This document shows positions 1 to 6,509 of a stretch of DNA of 35,885 nt, in pieces. The notes under the pieces were generated by a model. It had not been told where the DNA came from. It saw only the letters and a program-made list of their open reading frames with translations, and did no database searches. The stretch is from an uncultured Clostridia bacterium (lineage in GTDB: Bacteria > Bacillota > Clostridia > Oscillospirales > Ruminococcaceae). Within the stretch, counting starts at the first letter, position 1. Each line of letters begins with the position of its first letter. A program made the position numbers and the translations under genes. The stretch spans positions 1-35,885 of the forward strand of contig CAMDZD010000020.1 in assembly GCA_945910815.1 (NCBI GenBank). The letters run 5' to 3'.

Positions 1-2
1 TC

Positions 3-202
3 TTCATTATATCACTTTTGTCAATATCAGGTGATATTTTTGGGGATTGCTATAGCGTCAATTACTTCTTCAGAATATCAGATGGAAAAGATGAATACTT
101 GACAACAGTTCAGGCTGTATTTGATTACGAGCGCTGTATGCATACAAGAGCTGAGGAAAGGAAAGAAAAAGAAAAGCAAAAAGCCGCGAAAAATATAAGC
201 AA
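3..202 (+). CDS. 3' part of an unknown mobile-element gene, open at the window edge
   Basis: The frame beginning at position 3 is open from the window edge, so the true start lies outside. Codon quality is good up to about position 200 and the translation is ordinary (for example YFFRISDGKDEYLTTVQAVF) with a charged lysine/glutamate-rich stretch near 140-185. The frame stays open to 572, but beyond about 200 it becomes low-quality sequence rich in Ile/His/Leu, while good coding moves to the -1 frame that is the next ORF. Either a frameshift has joined or broken two parts of one gene, or two genes overlap. No domain is recognised. Position upstream of an integrase suggests an element-borne gene. 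Confidence 0.45.
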
Positions 203-451
203 ATGGCAGTTGCTAAGAATTCTTCACAACCTGCATTACCCCTACCTATGCAATCTTCTAACGATTATCAATACGAAGAAGAATACACACAGAATTTCGG
301 CGATAATGTGCCTGTTTGTCCTTCATCCAATTATTGTCCTGATGACGATTTCTATTCGTCTGGTAATTGTCATAATTCAGGCTGCGACTCATGGGACAAT
401 AACAATGTCGATAATGAGTTTGATTCATTCTCATCAGATATTATTTTTTAA
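203..451 (+). CDS. Small Asp/Asn/Ser-rich protein of the integrated element, unknown function
   Basis: An 82-residue ORF starting at ATG 203 and stopping with TAA 449-451. It is rich in Asp, Asn, Ser and Tyr, holds four cysteines in the second half (VCPSSNYC and later GNC, GC), and ends DSFSSDIIF. Codon use is clearly coding. No ribosome site is visible just before ATG 203; the nearest purine-rich stretch is 30-50 bases upstream. It may therefore be the C-terminal half of the preceding frame reached through a -1 shift, not a separate gene. I see no canonical slippery heptamer. Its stop overlaps an in-frame ATG of the integrase frame (TAATG). No family recognised. Confidence 0.5.
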   Translation: MAVAKNSSQPALPLPMQSSNDYQYEEEYTQNFGDNVPVCPSSNYCPDDDFYSSGNCHNSGCDSWDNNNVDNEFDSFSSDIIF

Positions 452-468
452 TGAAGGGGGGGGATACA

Positions 469-1698
469 GTGTCACAATTAATAACTCGCAAACGCGGCAC
501 AAAATGGGAATACAGATTTCAGATTGCATCCGTTGGTGGAAAACGTCAATACAAGAGCAAGTCGGGGTTTAGAACAAAAGCAGAAGCTCTTGAAGCAGGA
601 ATAAAGGCTCTCAATGAGTATAATTTGACGGGTTTTGCTTTTACTCCGTCAGAAATCAGTTTTGCTGATTATCTTGACTTATGGCTTGATACTTATTGCA
701 AAACAAATCACAAAGCAACTACTGTAAAAAATTACGAAAAGAAGATACGTTTATACATAAAACCTGTTCTCGGCAACTACAAGCTGAAAAACCTGAATGC
801 AGCTGTATTACAGAATTTTGTAAATGACAAATTTAATGAAGGATTAAGTCGCAATACTTTATCGGTCGTAAAAGGAATACTTTCAAGTAGCATGAGCTAT
901 GCTGTGCAGCCGTTGCAGTTTATACAATATAGTCCTATGCTTTATGTTAAGCTCCCCAGCACAAGAGCAATACCAGAAAAGCCCAGCAGGTCAGCAGAAC
1001 ATTTTTTAATCAGTGAAGTTGATATGAAAAAAATATTTATCAGGTTTCCAAAAAACTCATCAGCCTATCTTCCGCTTCTGCTTGGCTATAAATGCGGACT
1101 GCGTCTTGGCGAGGCATTCGGGCTTACATGGGACTGTATAGATTTTGAGAAAAAGGAATTGACAGTCAACAAGCAAGTCCAGTGGCATGAAAAGCTTAAC
1201 GGAAAATCAGATGATTCTTATTGGTATATAACCCCGCCGAAATATGGTTCATCAAGAACTATTGATATTGATGATGAGCTTGTTGATTTTCTGCAAAATC
1301 TCAAAATAGAGCAGGAAGAAAATAAGCAAAAGTATGCGGAGTTTCACGTTGTCAACTATGTTGATGACGTGAAAAAGAAAGTTAATCAATCGAAAGACGG
1401 TGCTCAAATTGATTTTGTAAATGTTAGGGAAAGCGGAGAATTTATTCAGCCTCGTATAATGCAGCATACATCTCATGTTATCCATGATGAACTCAAAATT
1501 AATTTTACTTTTCACTCTTTACGTCATACCCATTGCTCCATGCTGCTTTCGGCAGGAGCAAGCGTAAAATATGTTCAGCAGCGCCTTGGTCATAAAAATG
1601 TGCAAATAACGATGCAGGTCTATCAGCATCTTACCAAGGATATGAATACCAAGGGAAATGCTGTTTTAAATACAATATTTAAGAAAGAGGAGGAATAA
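469..1698 (+). CDS. int: Tyrosine site-specific integrase (Tn916/phage type)
   Basis: Catalyses integration and excision of a mobile element by strand exchange at att sites. About 409 residues: an N-terminal arm-type DNA-binding region (WEYRF...YKSKSGFRTKAEA), a SAM-like core-binding domain (about residues 60-165), and a C-terminal catalytic domain. With the GTG start, the visible catalytic set is Arg212 (GLRLGE), His349 and Arg352 (FHSLRH), His375 (LGH) and the nucleophile Tyr385 (QVYQHL), so it looks intact. The frame also has ATG at 451, but the G-rich ribosome site (AAGGGGGGGG, 454-463) lies inside that extension and is well placed for GTG 469, so I chose 469. The excisionase-like gene follows after 4 bases. 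It marks the end of an integrated element extending to the left of the window. Confidence 0.93.
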   Translation: MSQLITRKRGTKWEYRFQIASVGGKRQYKSKSGFRTKAEALEAGIKALNEYNLTGFAFTPSEISFADYLDLWLDTYCKTNHKATTVKNYEKKIRLYIKPVLGNYKLKNLNAAVLQNFVNDKFNEGLSRNTLSVVKGILSSSMSYAVQPLQFIQYSPMLYVKLPSTRAIPEKPSRSAEHFLISEVDMKKIFIRFPKNSSAYLPLLLGYKCGLRLGEAFGLTWDCIDFEKKELTVNKQVQWHEKLNGKSDDSYWYITPPKYGSSRTIDIDDELVDFLQNLKIEQEENKQKYAEFHVVNYVDDVKKKVNQSKDGAQIDFVNVRESGEFIQPRIMQHTSHVIHDELKINFTFHSLRHTHCSMLLSAGASVKYVQQRLGHKNVQITMQVYQHLTKDMNTKGNAVLNTIFKKEEE

Positions 1699-1702
1699 CA
1701 AC

Positions 1703-1930
1703 ATGGAAAATAAAGCTATTCTTTACACAGTTTCAGAGGTGGCAAAGCTTTTGCACACTAACAAATCTTATGTTTATGAACTTATCAATGCCAACAAGCT
1801 GCCTGCTCTCAAACTTGGCAGCAAAAAGGTACGTGCAGAAGCACTTGATACGTTTCTCAGGAAATACGAAGGTATGGATTTAACAAATCCTTACGATGTA
1901 AAAAGTATGTCCGAAAAGGATTGTGCTTAA
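1703..1930 (+). CDS. Excisionase-type helix-turn-helix DNA-binding protein
   Basis: A 75-residue MerR/excisionase-family protein: the N-terminal half reads TVSEVAKLLHTNKSYVYELI followed by NANKLPALKLGSKKVRAEAL, the usual winged-helix pattern in which a basic wing follows the recognition helix. A strong ribosome site (AAGAGGAGG) overlaps the integrase end, and ATG 1703 lies 4 bases after the integrase stop, so the two are co-translated. In such elements this type of protein is an excision directionality factor that bends att DNA and tips the integrase towards excision. That role is inferred from family and position; it could equally be a small transcriptional regulator of the element. A hairpin terminator follows at 2004-2024. 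Confidence 0.8.
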   Translation: MENKAILYTVSEVAKLLHTNKSYVYELINANKLPALKLGSKKVRAEALDTFLRKYEGMDLTNPYDVKSMSEKDCA

Positions 1931-2003
1931 CGCATTAACAACGCAGCGCAGACAAAGTTACTTTTCATTTGTAATTTAACACATACATATTTCAAATTAC
2001 CTT

Positions 2004-2024
2004 CCCGTGAGCATTGCTTGCGGG
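2004..2024 (+). terminator. Hairpin terminator after int-xis
   Basis: The arms CCCGTGAGCA and TGCTTGCGGG pair over about nine base pairs (two G-U) around a very short loop, followed by CTTTATTATG. The T-tract is weak. It lies 75 bases after the excisionase stop and before the promoter of the next gene, which suits a terminator. Confidence 0.6.
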
Positions 2025-2094
2025 CTTTATTATGCTTGTTTTTTAAAACGTGTAAATCAAATCATAAAACCTTTGAAAAATGTGTAAAACACTA

Positions 2095-2123
2095 TTGATA
2101 TATCTCTCAAAAAGTGGTATAAT
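2095..2123 (+). promoter_or_regulatory. Near-consensus sigma-A promoter of the DUF4143 ATPase gene
   Basis: TTGATA at 2095-2100, a 17-base spacer and TATAAT at 2118-2123, followed about 25 bases later by the GTG start with AAGGAG at 2133-2138. The gene is thus transcribed independently of int-xis. Confidence 0.8.
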
Positions 2124-2147
2124 ACTACTTATAAGGAGCGTGATTAT

Positions 2148-3443
2148 GTGAAACGTAACGCAATAGAACAGCTATTAGCTTGGAAAAACAGTGCTGACCG
2201 CAAGCCTCTCGTGCTTAAAGGTGCAAGACAGGTCGGAAAAACCTGGCTTATGGAGGAATTCGGCAGGCTGTATTATGAAGATACATTTTATTTCAACTTT
2301 GATGAAGAGGACGAATTGAAATCTATCTTTGAAACGAACAAAAATCCACATCGAATTATTGAACTACTGGGACTTATCAAGAGCAAAAAGATTCTTCCTG
2401 AAAAGCATCTGATTATATTTGATGAAGTGCAGGAATGCTCCGAGGCTTTGAACTCTCTTAAATACTTCTGCGAAAAGGCAAACGAGTATCACATTATTTC
2501 AGCAGGAAGTTTGCTTGGCACTTTACTTGCAAAGCCTAAGTCATACCCCGTGGGCAAAGTAAATCTTCTGAATATCAGCCCTATGACATTTGATGAGTTT
2601 CTTGCCGCTACGGATGAGGGGCTGTATTTTTACTATAACAGCATTGAAAAAGGACAGCAGATTGAGGAAATTTTTCACCAAAAACTGCTTGACGCATATA
2701 ATTATTATCTGATAATAGGTGGTATGCCTGAATGTGTGCAGTCGTGGATTACACATAAAGACCCTGCCGAAATCTCCCGTATTCAGCAGGAATTGATTGA
2801 ACTATATGAAAATGACTTCTCCAAGCACAACGGAAAAGTCAACAGCGGACGTATTCTGATGGTATTCAGAAGCCTTGTAACCCAACTTTCAAAAGATAAC
2901 GAGAAATTCGTCTATGGCTGTGTTCGTGAGGGGGCAAGAGCAAGGGAGTTTGAGGAGGCTATTGAGTGGCTTGTTTCAACAGGTATGGTTCTGCGTATAT
3001 ATAATGTAAGCAAGCCTGAGCATCCTCTCAAAGCATATGAGCAGTTAAATCACTTCAAGCTGTTTATGTTTGATGTAGGCTTGATGAAACACATGGCAGC
3101 AATCAGCAACGAGGCAATTCTGCTCAAATCTGATTATCAGTTCAAAGGTGCGTTGACAGAAAACTATGTATTACAGCAGATAAAATCACTGTATGACACC
3201 GAACCTAAGTATTACGCTCCTACTGCTACGAATGAGATTGACTTTATTGTGCAGAACGGAATGGATATTATTCCGATTGAGGTCAAGGCAGGAGAAAGTG
3301 TAACCTCTGCAAGCTTTAAAAGCTACCTCAAGGAGCATAAACCTGCAAAGGCTGTGCGTTTCTCTAAGCTTGGATATGAGAGCAACGACAGCTTTGTGAA
3401 TATGCCGCTTTATCTTGCTAATAAAATGAATAAACTCATCTAA
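2148..3443 (+). CDS. AAA-family ATPase with C-terminal DUF4143 domain
   Basis: A 431-residue P-loop ATPase of the AAA_14/DUF4143 group. Walker A is GARQVGKTW with Lys31; Walker B is HLIIFDEVQE with Asp92-Glu93. The middle holds the DUF4143 pattern (YLIIGGMPECVQSW). The C-terminal part (about residues 363-380) has NEIDFIVQ...IPIEVKAG, the D-x(n)-E-x-K arrangement of PD-(D/E)XK nuclease folds common in this family. The start is GTG 2148, 9 bases after AAGGAG; an ATG two bases earlier runs straight into TGA. It has its own promoter and ends 67 bases before a strong terminator. Members are widespread in anaerobes and often occur on mobile DNA; the biological role is unknown. It may be cargo of the element to its left. 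Confidence 0.88.
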   Translation: MKRNAIEQLLAWKNSADRKPLVLKGARQVGKTWLMEEFGRLYYEDTFYFNFDEEDELKSIFETNKNPHRIIELLGLIKSKKILPEKHLIIFDEVQECSEALNSLKYFCEKANEYHIISAGSLLGTLLAKPKSYPVGKVNLLNISPMTFDEFLAATDEGLYFYYNSIEKGQQIEEIFHQKLLDAYNYYLIIGGMPECVQSWITHKDPAEISRIQQELIELYENDFSKHNGKVNSGRILMVFRSLVTQLSKDNEKFVYGCVREGARAREFEEAIEWLVSTGMVLRIYNVSKPEHPLKAYEQLNHFKLFMFDVGLMKHMAAISNEAILLKSDYQFKGALTENYVLQQIKSLYDTEPKYYAPTATNEIDFIVQNGMDIIPIEVKAGESVTSASFKSYLKEHKPAKAVRFSKLGYESNDSFVNMPLYLANKMNKLI

Positions 3444-3464
3444 TACCACTTGTTTTATTGCCCG

Positions 3465-3504
3465 TTGTCCACCGCTTGAAAATCCGTGGACAAATGGTGG
3501 ACAA
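3465..3504. repeat. Three copies of the 8-mer GTGGACAA (one inverted, two direct)
   Basis: TTGTCCAC at 3465-3472 is the inverted form; GTGGACAA occurs at 3486-3493 and again at 3497-3504. The two direct copies have an 11-base period, about one helical turn; the inverted pair is separated by 13 bases. The cluster lies between the DUF4143 gene and a terminator, at the point where the element-like genes give way to core genes. It could be an integrase or excisionase binding region (att), or an operator. No second att copy can be seen because the other end lies outside the window. Confidence 0.45.
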
Positions 3505-3510
3505 AACACA

Positions 3511-3555
3511 AAAATCCCGCTGAAATCCGATTTTCACGAATATCAGCGGGATTTT
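3511..3555. terminator. Strong bidirectional terminator between convergent genes
   Basis: AAAATCCCGCTGA (3511-3523) and TCAGCGGGATTTT (3543-3555) form a perfect 13-base-pair stem around a 19-base loop. Its A/T-rich ends give a U-tract on both strands. It separates the plus-strand DUF4143 gene from the minus-strand GGGtGRT gene, whose stop is at 3596. Confidence 0.85.
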
Positions 3556-3595
3556 ATAATTATTCGTTAAATGCCGTAGTTAAGCCGTTTAAAGC

Positions 3596-4594
3596 TTACT
3601 TCATAGCCTCTTCAACAGCAACCGCACAAGCAACAGTAGCACCAACCATCGGGTTGTTACCCATACCGATAAGACCCATCATTTCAACGTGAGCCGGAAC
3701 TGATGAAGAACCTGCAAACTGAGCATCAGAATGCATTCTTCCGAGAGTATCAGTCATACCATATGAAGCAGGGCCGGCAGCCATGTTATCGGGGTGAAGT
3801 GTACGACCTGTACCGCCACCTGAAGCTACTGAGAAATACTTCTTGCCTTTTTCGATACATTCTTTCTTGTATGTACCTGCAACAGGGTGCTGGAATCTTG
3901 TAGGGTTAGTTGAGTTACCAGTAATAGAAACGTCAACGCCTTCCTTCCACATGATTGCAACGCCTTCTCTTACGTCATTAGCACCGTAGCAGTTTACCTT
4001 TGCACGAAGACCATTTGAATATGACTTACGGAAAACTTCCTTAACTTCGCCGGTGTAGTAATCCATTTCAGTTTCAACGAAAGTAAAGCCGTTAATTCTT
4101 GAGATAATCTGAGCAGCATCTTTTCCGAGACCGTTAAGAATTACACGGAGGGGCTTTTTTCTAACCTTGTTAGCCTTTTCAGCGATACCGATAGCACCTT
4201 CAGCAGCAGCAAATGATTCGTGTCCTGCGAGGAAACAGAAACAATCTGTTTCTTCTTCGAGAAGCATTTTGCCGAGATTTCCGTGACCGAGACCAACCTT
4301 ACGCTGGTCAGCAACTGAACCCGGAATACAGAAAGCCTGAAGTCCTTCACCGATAGCGGCAGCAGCGTCAGCAGCTCTTGTACAGCCTTTCTTTATTGCA
4401 ATAGCACAGCCTACTGTATAAGCCCACTTTGCATTTTCAAAGCAGATAGGCTGGATACCCTCTGTAATCTTGTAAGGGTCAAAACCTTTTTCCTTGCATA
4501 TGTCAGCACATTCTTCGATAGAATTGATACCGTATTCAGCGAGCTTTGCAAGAATCTGCTTTTCTCTTCTTTCATATGATTCAAATAAAGCCAT
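3596..4594 (-). CDS. GGGtGRT family protein
   Basis: A 332-residue cytosolic protein of the uncharacterised family named after its motif GGGTGRT, here at about residues 259-265 (ASGGGTGRTLHPDN). Other conserved-looking stretches are GHESFAAAEGAIGIAEKA, SITGNSTNPTRFQHPVAGTY and MGLIGMGNNPMVGATVA near the end. No membrane segment or signal peptide. ATG 4594 has GGGAGGT 8 bases upstream. It follows the NifU-like scaffold gene after 18 bases, and the two form one operon; this pairing is typical for the family and suggests a joint Fe-S or metal-related role, which is inference. Codon choice is strongly biased (GGT, AAG, TAC, ATC), unlike the AAA/TAT/ATA-rich hem genes, suggesting an abundant protein. 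Biochemical function is unknown. Confidence 0.88.
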   Translation of the reverse strand: MALFESYERREKQILAKLAEYGINSIEECADICKEKGFDPYKITEGIQPICFENAKWAYTVGCAIAIKKGCTRAADAAAAIGEGLQAFCIPGSVADQRKVGLGHGNLGKMLLEEETDCFCFLAGHESFAAAEGAIGIAEKANKVRKKPLRVILNGLGKDAAQIISRINGFTFVETEMDYYTGEVKEVFRKSYSNGLRAKVNCYGANDVREGVAIMWKEGVDVSITGNSTNPTRFQHPVAGTYKKECIEKGKKYFSVASGGGTGRTLHPDNMAAGPASYGMTDTLGRMHSDAQFAGSSSVPAHVEMMGLIGMGNNPMVGATVACAVAVEEAMK

Positions 4595-4612
4595 TTCTAT
4601 GTACCTCCCTAA

Positions 4613-5305
4613 TTATTCAGCTCTTGGGTCGATAATCTTTACAGCGTCAGCAACTCTGCCGTACTGACCCTTAGCTTTTTCCCATGCAGTATTGGGGTCA
4701 TCGCCCTTCTTGATGAAGTCTGTGAACTTGCCGAGGCTTACGAACTGATAGCCGATAACGTGGTCTTCTTCGTCAAGAGCGATACCTGTAACATAGCCTT
4801 CAGCCATTTCGAGGTAACGAACACCCTTCTTGAGAGTACCGTACATGGTACCAACCTGTGAACGGAGACCCTTACCGAGGTCTTCAAGACCTGCACCAAT
4901 CGGAAGACCTTCTTCTGAGAAAGCACTCTGAGTTCTTCCGTAAACAATCTGGAGGAAGAGTTCTCTCATAGCAGTGTTGATAGCATCGCAAACGAGGTCA
5001 GTATTAAGAGCTTCGAGAACAGTTCTGCCGGGAAGGATTTCAGCAGCCATAGCAGCTGAATGAGTCATACCTGAACAGCCGATAGTTTCAACGAGAGCTT
5101 CCTGAATAATACCCTCTTTAACGTTGAGAGTAAGCTTACAGGCACCCTGCTGAGGAGCACACCAGCCTACACCGTGAGTAAGACCTGAGATGTCGGAAAC
5201 TTCCTTAGCTTTAACCCACTTAGCTTCTTCCGGAATCGGAGCAGCACCATGAGCAACGCCCTGTCTGACGGTACACATTTTTTCTACTTCGTTAGAATAA
5301 ATCAT
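4613..5305 (-). CDS. Iron-sulfur cluster assembly scaffold-like (NifU/IscU-like) protein, partner of GGGtGRT
   Basis: A 230-residue protein of the group annotated as Fe-S scaffold. The central part resembles the NifU/IscU N-terminal fold: ETIGCSGMTHSAAMAAEILP and GRTVLEALNTDLVCDAI echo the scaffold patterns around the second and third cysteine ligands. Visible cysteines are Cys11, Cys49, Cys56, Cys77 and Cys106; Cys49/56, Cys77 and Cys106 are candidate ligands. It is longer than classical IscU (about 130 residues), with an extra C-terminal region after about residue 115. The start ATG 5305 has AAAGGAG at a rather long spacing (12 bases). It is the first gene of the operon, driven by the promoter at 5377-5405. 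Whether it builds clusters or only uses a related fold is not known. Confidence 0.82.
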   Translation of the reverse strand: MIYSNEVEKMCTVRQGVAHGAAPIPEEAKWVKAKEVSDISGLTHGVGWCAPQQGACKLTLNVKEGIIQEALVETIGCSGMTHSAAMAAEILPGRTVLEALNTDLVCDAINTAMRELFLQIVYGRTQSAFSEEGLPIGAGLEDLGKGLRSQVGTMYGTLKKGVRYLEMAEGYVTGIALDEEDHVIGYQFVSLGKFTDFIKKGDDPNTAWEKAKGQYGRVADAVKIIDPRAE

Positions 5306-5376
5306 AGTAACAAAATACTCCTTTCATGTTTAAGAGCTGATACAAATAAAACGTACAGCCTTATCATACGATATTA

Positions 5377-5405
5377 ATTATACAATACTTTCACGAAAAA
5401 ATCAA
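5377..5405 (-). promoter_or_regulatory. Promoter of the scaffold-GGGtGRT operon
   Basis: On the minus strand, TTGATT (5400-5405), a 17-base spacer and TATAAT (5377-5382), giving a leader of roughly 65 bases before ATG 5305. Confidence 0.72.
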
Positions 5406-5521
5406 GTATTTGGAGAAATATTTCCTATTATACAGTTTTTACAATATTTTGTGATTTTTTTTGTACATAACAGAGATTTTTCGGATTCTGCCTGATATCT
5501 TCAGAAAATCACTTTAAAGTA

Positions 5522-5530
5522 TGTTATAAT
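5522..5530 (+). promoter_or_regulatory. Extended -10 promoter for the unknown protein/phosphatase pair
   Basis: TGTTATAAT (5522-5530) is an extended -10 box 37 bases before ATG 5568. No good -35 is present at 17 bases, which fits an extended -10 type. The rest of the 262-base divergent gap (5306-5567) is AT-rich and shows nothing else I can name. Confidence 0.6.
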
Positions 5531-5567
5531 ATTCAGACAAAATCAATTCTGAAAGGAATATATTTTT

Positions 5568-6032
5568 ATGAATACTACATTTTTACCGGAAGAAATTATT
5601 TACAAAGCCGAGGAACAGCGGATTGCCGAAAAAATTGATGAACTTTCCGGAGGAAAGTTTAAAGTTCCCAAAAGCCGGAAAAAATCTTATCACAAGGAAT
5701 TTCTCCATATCATTGAAAAGAACGACTGGAACAAAATCAACTTTCACTTTGAGCTTTACTGGTATAACGGAAAACCACTCTCAAAAGCTGATAAAATAAA
5801 CGTGTTTGCACATCTTGAAACACAGTTCATAGACAAGGAATTAAATAAAAAGGTCAGAAAAAAATTCAATTTTTATGACGGAAACACACTCGAAAAGGAA
5901 ATTATCTTTCCTGATTTCAGCTCCGAGGAAAAAGCAACAGAAACAATAAAGCATATTGTTGAAATACTTAATACAGAAAAATTTCAGAAGTATGCCGGAA
6001 TTGCTGATGAATGTCTGAAAGAATTATTTTAG
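5568..6032 (+). CDS. Unknown lysine-rich protein, paired with a phosphatase
   Basis: A 154-residue soluble, charged protein; no signal peptide, membrane segment or domain that I recognise. The N-terminal half has a basic patch (FKVPKSRKKSYHKEF) followed by an aromatic stretch (NFHFELYWYNGKPLS); the C-terminal half is helical and charged (SSEEKATETIKHIVEILN). The start ATG 5568 follows GAAAGGAAT at about 10 bases. It precedes the phosphatase-like gene by only 18 bases, so the two are almost surely one transcript. Codon use matches neighbouring core genes. It might be a substrate or partner of the phosphatase, but nothing in the sequence shows this directly. Confidence 0.75.
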   Translation: MNTTFLPEEIIYKAEEQRIAEKIDELSGGKFKVPKSRKKSYHKEFLHIIEKNDWNKINFHFELYWYNGKPLSKADKINVFAHLETQFIDKELNKKVRKKFNFYDGNTLEKEIIFPDFSSEEKATETIKHIVEILNTEKFQKYAGIADECLKELF

Positions 6033-6050
6033 CGAAAGGAACAATACACT

Positions 6051-6509
6051 ATGAACGTAAAAATTTATTCAAGAAAGGAAATCGAAAAACTACTGCAAGG
6101 AGATTTCCCCGAAAATACTGCCGTTATCAGCTTTTATGACCCAGCTATAAAAAGAATTGACAAGGATTATACACACGTTGACTATTCCGGAAAGTGTGAA
6201 CGTGTATTTTACAGTGAAGTTGATGACCTTGATATAGGATACCTTGGCGAAAAAGGTCTGACTTATGATACATATTTTACAGAAGCTGATGAAATTGCAA
6301 AATTCATCTATCAGGCATATAATGACGGACTGGATATCATATGTCAGTGCGAATACGGTCAGAGCAGAAGTGCGGGCTGTGCGGCTGCAATACTTGAACA
6401 TTTCTATAAATCAGGAATATGGGTATTTGCTGATTACAGATATTATCCGAATCAGATAATATTTCACAAAATATTTGATGCTCTGGAAAATTACCGTGAT
6501 TCAATCTGA
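6051..6509 (+). CDS. Dual-specificity/tyrosine phosphatase-like protein
   Basis: A 152-residue protein with the CX5R loop of cysteine-dependent phosphatases: CQCEYGQSRSAG at about residues 101-112, with C-E-Y-G-Q-S-R as the P-loop and the usual Ser after Arg. A candidate general acid aspartate lies in the preceding acidic segment (SEVDDLDIGY). The size and single-domain layout fit small bacterial dual-specificity-type phosphatases; substrate unknown. The histidine that usually precedes the catalytic Cys is replaced by Gln here. AAAGGA lies before ATG 6051. It is the second gene of a pair with the unknown protein, and its last 19 bases overlap the convergent end of deoD. Confidence 0.78.
   Translation: MNVKIYSRKEIEKLLQGDFPENTAVISFYDPAIKRIDKDYTHVDYSGKCERVFYSEVDDLDIGYLGEKGLTYDTYFTEADEIAKFIYQAYNDGLDIICQCEYGQSRSAGCAAAILEHFYKSGIWVFADYRYYPNQIIFHKIFDALENYRDSI

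Noticed and set aside
18..572. Treating the whole 184-codon frame as one protein
   Set aside because: Beyond about position 200 the composition is that of a shifted frame, while the -1 frame is clearly coding, and the last part overlaps the integrase.
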